From positions 6,770,001-6,834,000 of the forward strand of contig NC_134138.1 of NCBI RefSeq assembly GCF_033958435.1: a stretch of DNA of 64,000 bases. The letters are read 5' to 3'. The notes under the pieces are model-generated. The model saw only the letters and a list, made by a program, of their open reading frames with translations. It ran no database searches and was not told where the DNA came from. Of the stretch, positions 38,501 to 47,500 are shown piece by piece (the stretch's first letter is position 1; every line of letters begins with the position of its first letter). Both the position numbers and the translations under genes were made by a program. This stretch comes from Carettochelys insculpta (lineage: Eukaryota; Chordata; Testudines; Carettochelyidae).

Positions 38501-41500
38501 CCCAAAAACATGCGAGGAAATCTGGAAAAGAGAGATGGGAAGCCCATATGTGTCCCATAAAACCTGGCAACAGATTGCCAGAGGCTGCTTAACCTGTAAT
38601 GTCAACAAAAGAATGAATCGGCCAAGGTCACAGGTTAGCGCGTTAGATCCGGCTTATTTCAAACCAGGTTCCACCTGGCAGGTGGACCTAATGGGCCCGC
38701 TGCCGGGGGCAAAGCTATTCCCAAAAGCTTTAGTGGTGGTTGATTTGGGATCCCGTCAAGTTTGGGCGGTTCCCACAAAAAAGTCGACAGCCAAAGATAT
38801 AATTCGGCTTTTGTCTAAGTGTGCAGCCAATTGGTCTGTACCTACCGAGATCCAGTCTGACAGTGGACCTCCCTTCAATTCAAAAGAAGTTGAACAGCAA
38901 ATGAAGGCATGGAATACTCGGTGGCATTTCCACACTCCTTACCATCCGCAAAGCAATGGGGTAGTGGAAAGAAAAATTGGGGTATTAAAAACTCAACTAA
39001 AAATTTTAAACCCCAATGCAGACTATAAGGGCTGGCATGCATATTTAGACACAGCCCTTGTTAAACATAAATGGGGCGGTGTCTAGATGGCCGGACATAC
39101 AGCCCAAACAAAAAGAACCTTGGCGGCCGGTCTATGCCAAAGGCCAAAAAGTATGGGTAACACTTCCCGGTGAAGGAGCAGAAAAACCTTTTGCTAACAC
39201 TATTCAAAAGGTCGGGAAATACCCTAATACCTATTATTTGGGTCCACCGAAAAACATGCTGGTACACCATAACTGGTTGAATAAAAGGGAATAGGCTACA
39301 ATTCATGCTTGCATAATTTTATGAAATAATAATGTTAATTTTTCTCGTTTTAGGTTTGCATTATGCTGCTGTTACTACTGGCCGTGACCTGTGTAGTAAA
39401 TGGTAAACTACAAAACTGGGAAAGCAATGCATTTATTAGAACCGCAACCTTGGTGGCAAAAGCTCTAAACAAAACCGACTGCTGGATATGCAGTGTCTTC
39501 CCTGCTACCAGCAGAGTTGGAATTCCCATGATACCTATTCCTCTGACCACTCAAAACATGACAAAAATGTATTGGTCAGAGGAAGACCACTTGGGAAGGA
39601 GTACAAGCCAAACGTCCTGACTATTTGGTAGTGGAAAAAAACAGGGACTTTGGTGTTTTGTGTGTAATGGTTCTAATTTGTGTGAGCGGAAGGTAGTTAA
39701 GGTACCCGGCACATCTGAATCACGCGCAAAATGGCAGTTTAAAGAGCACAAAGATGTTTTTGTTGGCAAAAGCAAATGTGGAACCTATATTTTAAGTAAG
39801 GGTATGGCACTCCCACAATCTTGGGGAGCCGTGTATTTCCCACATGTTAAGTCATACTGATCTGAAAACGACCGGGGAAAAACAATTGTGCACGAACAAA
39901 CAGTTCTGTGCTCTGGAAGTGTACACCTTCAGGGGGAGCCCTATGGCCTTTCTCTGGTTACTATCAAGGAGCTGCGGCTTCGTTACAATCCAACCTTCAA
40001 CAGGGTAAGGGAAGCTGCAACCAGCCGCTCTATGCTATCACCGGCCATTACTGGGTGTGCGGTGACAAAGCATATAAGGCACTCCCTGCATATTGGCATG
40101 GTTCCTGCTATTTGGCCTACCTGTTGCCTTCCCTGCACATCCACAAAACCTTACCGCAGGGGGGTATAGGTAACGCTTTTCCCTACGCTTTAGGGATAAA
40201 TTTTGATTTTGAGGTTGAAACCAATGGAGTCCCCGGTACAAGTGACCAGGAGGACGACGAAGTAGTGTCTGATGAATCCTTTTCTCAGGATGTCATCCCT
40301 AAGCCTAAACATCATAAAAAGACATTTTGGGGTCGGAGCCCCTTAGCTAGGCGAAAGAGATTTGGAGCAAGCACAACAAGATATAAAAAACAGAAAGCCT
40401 CTAACTATGCAGGAAACGATAGGCTGGGCCCTATTACCACCAGTTGGTATTGCAAGAGTTGGTGGAGCAGTCCTCAGACTACAGTCAGTCTTAGAGGTTG
40501 TGGCCAATGAAACAGGGCAATCCCTCAAGGAGTTAGCTGATGAACAACATCAGATCCGTCAGGCTGTGATCCAAAATCGAATAGCATTAGATACGATCCT
40601 CGCGGACAAGGGAGGTGTCTGCGGTTTTTGGAACAGTGCTGTGTATACATTCCAGATAATGCAAATAAGGTTTTTAAGAGAGCAGACCATATAATGCGTG
40701 TGGCCTATGTTCTGCCGGCACCACCTGTGTGGGACCTGTGGTCATGGGTCACTGACAAACTGGGATATGTGGGTACCCAAATATTTAAGGGAATTGCTTT
40801 ATTTTTTATGATTATAATAGCAACTCTGATTATATACCTTGTTGTGAAACTTGTGTTAGCATGTGTAGCCGACTTTAGGTCAGGGTAATGAAACAAGCCT
40901 AAAGAATAAATGTAAATGTGCTTTGTGCGGGAACTATAGTTGTCTAATTTGACACATAGTTGTTTAACTATTAAGTCTTAGCTTATAGGCTGGATGATTG
41001 GGTAAGGAGTGAACCGCTCCGCCTCTGTCAGGGTCACGGGGGCATGGCGCAATATCCCTAACGTGGGGTGAGTGTTGTGTCCGCGCGTCCTGTTATGTGG
41101 TCCCGGTTGTGTCCATATCCTCTAACATCAAACCATCGTTTGGGCTTAGGATGGACCGTAGGTGGCCCAGGATGGGTGGCACTGGCTTGCTGGGGTCACT
41201 GTACCTGTCTCCCACTGCGGGTTCCAGGACGGTTGGTGCCCGTTCCTGAGTTCTTGCAGGGGAAGTACGGGATGAGTGAGTCCACTGGTCAGTGTGATCG
41301 TACCTGGGGCACCATGGGTAGTACCTAAGTGGAGGCAGTCATCATGCAGCTCCTGGCCATGGCCACGGGGGCATGTAGAAAAATCCCCTCCTGAGGTGAT
41401 TTATATGTCCCTGTCCATGAGCTGTGGTGTCTGTATGGTTGCCCTGCATCCTGACCAAATAGCTCTTAAGCTAAGCATTTTAAACTTATAATCTGCTTTA

Positions 41501-44500
41501 CCAGCAGTGGTGACATATTTCCCTCACAAACCACATCAAAATTAGATAAATTGAAAACCATATTCACTGTTAAAATGGAGTTTTAGAAACACAAAATGGC
41601 CGCCGGAGAATGACAGTTAGAAAATGACAGTTGCAATTAATATTCGGCGGGCTATGAATATGTATGAAGTTATGGTTTGAAAAGTCTCAAACTGATTGGT
41701 TACTTTAGAATCCTCATACATATGTAATAGTCAAATGCCCCTTTGATACATTGTGGCACTGAGGAGGACCTAGCAGGCAGGTTGTCAAACAGGTCCACCC
41801 AGGCTGCATATATTCAGGAGAGCAGCCCTGCTTGGGGCATTCCGGACCAGACCTCGGAGGAGAGCGGAAGAAGAAAGAAGACTACAAAGAAGGACTGAGC
41901 CTGTAGCCGAACATCGCTGGCAGAAGAGCCGAAGCTGACCTGCGTGTCAGTCATCGCTCTCTAGCCGCCGTGGGCCGTCGAAGAACAGAAGAGCTCCAGC
42001 CTGAAGACCAGAAGAGCTCCAGTCTCCATAGAGCTAAATCACTAGTAAGGCTCTGGTTCTTTTATCCAGAGGGTTTGCCTGGCAGACCGCACCGCCCAAA
42101 CAACGGTGCCCTGCTTGGGGCATTCCGGACCAGACCTCGGAGGAGAGCGGAAGAAGAAAGAAGACGACAAAGAAGGACTGAGCCTGTAGCCGAACATCGC
42201 TGGCAGAAGAGCCGAAGCTGACCTGCGTGTCAGTCATCGCTCTCTAGCCGCCGTGGGCCGTCGAAGAACAGAAGAGCTCCAGCCTGAAGACCAGAAGAGC
42301 TCCAGTCTCCATAGAGCTAAATCACTAGTAAGGCTCTGGTTCTTTTATCCAGAGGGTTTGCCTGGCAGACCGCACCGCCCAAACAACGGTGCCCTGCTTG
42401 GGGCATTCCGGACCAGACCTCGGAGGAGAGCGGAAGAAGAAAGAAGACGACAAAGAAGGACTGAGCCTGTAGCCGAACATCGCTGGCAGAAGAGCCGAAG
42501 GTGACCTGCGTGTCAGTCATCGCTCTCTAGCCGCCGTGGGCCGTCGAAGACCAGAAGAGCTCCAGTCTCCATAGAGCTAAATCACTAGTAAGGCTCCGGT
42601 TCTTTTATCCGGAGGGTTTGCCTGGCAGACCGCACCGCCCAAACAACGGTGCCCTGCTTGGGGCATTCCGGACCAGACCTCGGAGGAGAGCAGAAGAAGA
42701 AAGAAGACTACGAAGAAGGACTGAGCTAAGAGCTGGACTGAGCCTGTAGCCGAACATCGCTGGCAGAAGAGCCGAAGCTGACCTGCGTGTCAGTCATCGC
42801 TCTCTAGCCGCCGTGGGCCATCGAAGAACAGAAGAGCTCCAGCCTGAAGACCAGAAGAGCTCCAGTCTCCATAGAGCTAAATCACTAGTAAGGCTCCGGT
42901 TCTTTTATCCGGAGGGTTTGCCTGGCAGACCGCACCAACAACGGTGCCCTGCACGGGGAAACCGCAGCAGCGACCCTGCCCTTCTAGTCACCGACCTTAG
43001 GTCAGGCCGGTGTCTGAAATATCACGGTCGTTCCTAAAAACACAGGAGGTTTTTGTTAACCAAGCCGGTTTTTCCTCCTGGTTCTCTTTTCCTCCCTCCT
43101 TTACTATCTGACCTGACGCGGCTGCCGTACAAGCGCGCCGTGAGGGTCATAACTTCTTAGCTCGAAGAGAACTACAGGCCCAGTGCCTGGATCACAGAGC
43201 AGGAATAAGGAGGTATTTATGGTCTGGGTTTAGGGTTAAAATAATTAGGTGAGCAGTTAATGTTTTTATATAGCTTTGTAATAGAGGGTGGATTGGGACT
43301 TCCCCAAGTCCATAATCTGCGCCTTATATTTTGTATTCCTTGTCTTTCTGTAAAGGCACAGGTGGCCAATGCTATTGGTCTAGCTTAAAACTATTGCATG
43401 CACACAGGAGGGTAGTTAGGTAAACTGCTTTGTTATAATCCAGAGCTATAAGCTCCCCCCTATTTAGGAGGGTAGAGCGGTCAGGGATAACCCTATAAAG
43501 GGAAAACCCTGGTGTCCTTAGTAACCCTTCAAGGGTAATGCAGGTGTGCAATAAAGGGCTACCATAACAAGGTGGTCAAAATAGACAGTACCATTTTTTG
43601 AGGGAATAACCTTTAACTAGGAAAACCCCTCCACTTAACTAAGGGGAAAACCTCTCAGAAGGAAACCCCGCATATACTGGGCTCTCCCCTGCTTGGCCAG
43701 CAGGGCAACCCATTTAACTAGAGAATTGACCTAGCTTAGCGCAGGCAAATTCTTTTTTCTAAGTAAGATCTGCTCCCCGCGGTAGTCGGCCAAGGGTTGA
43801 GCAACCTGGTGAACCTCAGGAAGATCCAGGGATAAATAAATAAATACAATTCAGCTCTGAAGCTAATCTTTCCATTTTACAGCACGCATCGAAGGCTGCA
43901 CGGTCTGTCCCAGAAGCACAGTAAGTAGCTGAGGGATTAGATAGCAGTGCTGTTACAGCAGTTACCTATTGTTTAAGGCTATAAGCCATAGTATTCAAAT
44001 CCTGTGCCTATTCCACAAAAACAAGGGCTTACATCTTTTGTGCAACTTAGCTTACCAAAATTCATACTTTTGAGTTCTAAAATAAACCCTGTCTCCCTGT
44101 TTGAACCTGACATCTTGTTTGTATTTTCTTCCTTGGGTAAACACACTGCAGCAGCGCAGTTCACACACCCTAAAACCCCGTTGCGATTAGACCCACCGTA
44201 GATGGCGAGCAGGGTCGAGGGGTAAAATCCTGGGAGCATTGGTAAGGACTCAGTTTTAGTCCAGTCCATTGCTCTGGTGTGATTGACTTGGCCTAATCAA
44301 TATTCAAATTTATTCATACGTCACTCACATCCTCAATACCCAGCAGTTCCTGGGATCATGGGCAAAGTCCGTTCCCCCCCACCCCCGACATTTGAAATAG
44401 TGCCCTGGCTAAGGAGGAGACAATGCACCAGTGGCAAACGGTCATTGAAGGGGTAACAGCACTGGGCACTATGCTGGCGGGGGCATGGGGGAGCTATGCT

Positions 44501-47500
44501 GCTGGCACGGGGAAGATGCTGCTGTGTGGCCCACAACTGGTGTTGGCCCTGTGGTACAAGCTTTTGGCAGCTGACCTGTATCCAGCCCACTTCTCAAGCT
44601 CCTGCGTGGACCATTGCAGTAATTTGCAGCGGCCGACCCACATGGAGTGGAGCATCCTCAGAGGTCAAGCACAGGGCTGGGGTTTCTCTGAGCAACCCAG
44701 GTGGGACTGGCTCCCACCCCAGCTCTGTGCCCTCCATGTTCCCTCCAACCCCTCCCCACGGCACCTCACTTGGTCGTGCCCAGCCAGGAGGGGATTAAAT
44801 TTGCTGCAGAGGTTTGGTGGCTCTGACTCCCAGAGAGCAGGGTGTCTGCCTCAAGCAGCCTGCAGCCAGGGGGGAACCACCAGGACAGCAGGTAGAAGCA
44901 GGTCAGGATGCTCTTACCTGCTGTCTAGGAGCTGCCCCCAAATTTTGGAGCATCTTCCACAGCTGCGTATTCTGCATCTGTGTAGGGATGGCCCTGGGGG
45001 AGAGGTGGGCAGGGGGTCAGGATGGACCAATCCTGGGTGAAGCCCCATGTGCTCTGGTCGCTTGCCTGGCTAGCTCACCTCTCCTCCACTGTCTGCGTGA
45101 AGCAGTCAAGCGCAGTTTTGGTGCTGAGGGACTTGGCTCCAATTCTGTGTTGGGAGTGGCAGTTTTCGGCATAAAATCAGCGCTCAGGCTGAGCGGGAAA
45201 CTCTGAAGCCACACTCCTCCCTTCCCAGGGCAGCAGCAGAGGGGCTCCCTGTCCCGTGGCGGTGCTCCTTGAGTGGGCCCCCTACAGCACAGCCTACTCA
45301 AGAGACTTCCTCTCGCCCGTATGAGCACCACATGCGTGCTCCAGATGAGCCCAGCTGTCTTTGCTCAACCTGGCTCCCTTCCCAGCCTCTCACCAGCAGC
45401 AGGGCAGTTCGGCTAGATCTACACTGCCCTGAACTCCAAATAAGATGCACAATTCACTCTTCCGAGGCATCCCTTTCCCCTCTCACAAGGGGTGGAGGGA
45501 TGCCGAAATACCAGGCACGTTTCCTAGATGCGGAGCTATTTTTCTGGGATACCTCAGTGTCTCGAAATAGCACCAGAGTGTAAACACGGCCTTAGAGACC
45601 TTGGTAAGTATCACTGGCACCTGGACCACACAGAGGTCAAAAAGATCAAATTCTGGCACTCCGTCCCAGAAAGGTTGCTGACCCTGGTACGTACTGTGAC
45701 ACTGGAACAGAGAGGTTCAGGAGCGCCTGGGTTCTGTCCACATGAATCTGACCACTCTGGTGGAAGCATTCCTAGTCAGGGTTCCCTCTAGTTTTTTTTT
45801 CATCCATCGGTGGGATAAATCATTACGTGCACCAAGGCACATGCATCACCCACAGAAACATGCTGCCAGCTGCAGGGGGCAGTGGACACTGGTAATGGGA
45901 TGGGCAGCCCCTGAATCTCCTGGGTGGCCACCCAAATGCTCAGCTTACAAGGGAACACACCAGTCTGGGGAAAGAGGGTTTTTCTGCCAAAGACATTTAC
46001 TTTCTTCCCACTCCTAAAAGATTGTTGCAGCACTCTACTGCATTTACAGTGCCTCATGTGCCTATGAAAACCCTCTGTCTCAACAGCAGCAGAGTAACGG
46101 CTCAGCTGGGACTTGTGGGATAGGGCCGGATGAATTCCTGGCAGAACAGAAAGGCCATTGGGATGGAGATGTTGTTGTACAGGAGACACTAGGCCAAGTC
46201 ACAGCTGCATAGTAACTGCAAACCACAGAAACGCCCCGACGGCAGTTTCCTCCAGCATGAATTTAAAGTGGAAAAAAATTAAAATGCAGTGAACTTAAAA
46301 AACCAGAGCCAGAATTACAGGGCATAAAACAGAAAAGACTGGAAAGAACCCTGAATGAAATTTTGTTCTCTAAGTACTGTTTTTATTGTGACTTTGCAAA
46401 GAGGAACGTGTGTTGGTTCAGATGAGAGAGAGTGGCCAGGAAAGATGAATTAGGAGAAGATTTGGGGAAAAATTTCACAAGCCTAAAAGAAAATAAATCA
46501 GCTATTTATTTGTGAAGTCCCTTGATTCAGGGCAGCAGCAGGAGAGGAAGTTGCCCAGGAGGTGAAAGCTGCGAGCTGAGATAATATTTAACAAGCGAGA
46601 TAACCCAAGCCACAGAAATACTCAAAACTATCACTTCAGCTGCTGATTGGTTATTAATTGAGCAGACTCCATGCCCCCCGGCCCCGATGCTGATGATGAG
46701 AAATTTGCTATGGGTAGGAACTAAGCTAAGATTTAATCCTCTCATCTTTTTCCTGTTTATCTCATCCCACACCATGCTGTGGTGTTACAGAAACAGGGAC
46801 TTGACACATGCTCACTAGGAGATCTCTGTAAGGAGCCCTTGGCCTGGCACTACTGTGATAAATACTCACACTATAGCTTGGAGGCAGAGGGAGAAGGGAC
46901 GGACAGATTGGGACCCAGTGGTTAGAACACGGCATTTGCATCTAGAGGCATGATGCTCTGGGGTGTGAAAAATCCATGCTCCTGACCAACACAGCTTTGC
47001 TGCTTCTGCCAGCTTGGTTACTGTCACCCAGGGAGATGGTGTTCTGACACGGACAGAAAAACCGCCTATGCAATCATGCCAGCAAAGCTACACACCACAG
47101 CTCTGCCACAGGGCAGACCTGGCCTCAGGGTCAGGGAAGATGCAGCTCACAGGGTGGCACTGAGACACAACAGGGAGTGAAGAATGACCTTAACCTAGAA
47201 ATCTGGACAACTGGCCCCATGCTCCTCCGCTGCCTGGGCAAGCAACGCTCAGACACGTGGTAAAGTATCTCTAGTAACGCCCTCCTCCCAGTCTTGGGCA
47301 AGAGCGGAACACGAGATCTGACAGCGGCTCACTCCACACAGGTGGAAGCCCAGGGAGTCTGTAATCCAGCCCACAGATATGGGAAATCCTGTCCTGGGCA
47401 TTTCCCCTAACACCAATTCCCTGGCACTGCCACCCCGCTCCTATCATTTTCCTGAGTCACCCACCCTGTGCCTGCTCTAATGTCCCCAGGCCTGAGCCCA

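Larger units (their letters stand above)
32506..44338 (+). mobile_element. Endogenous retrovirus (gag-pol-env, two LTRs) in NAPRT intron 1
   Basis: This 11.8-kb provirus lies antisense to NAPRT inside its first intron. It is bounded by the 5-bp target duplication CCCAG (32501-32505 and 44339-44343). It carries two related LTRs, a TGG-starting primer-binding site directly after the 5' LTR, and gag, protease, reverse transcriptase, RNase H, integrase and env remnants in that order. Coding regions are split over several frames, so it cannot make intact proteins. By hand count the two LTRs differ at about 17 positions in roughly 890 aligned bases (about 2 percent), suggesting a fairly young insertion. 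The class is uncertain: Env has a CWIC motif as in gamma-type envelopes, while gag shows no zinc knuckle. Confidence 0.93.

Noticed and set aside
41970..43037. Repeated 83-codon and 74-codon open frames in the 3' LTR
   Set aside because: They are the same frame repeated by the tandem LTR units and have no similarity to retroviral accessory proteins that I recognise.
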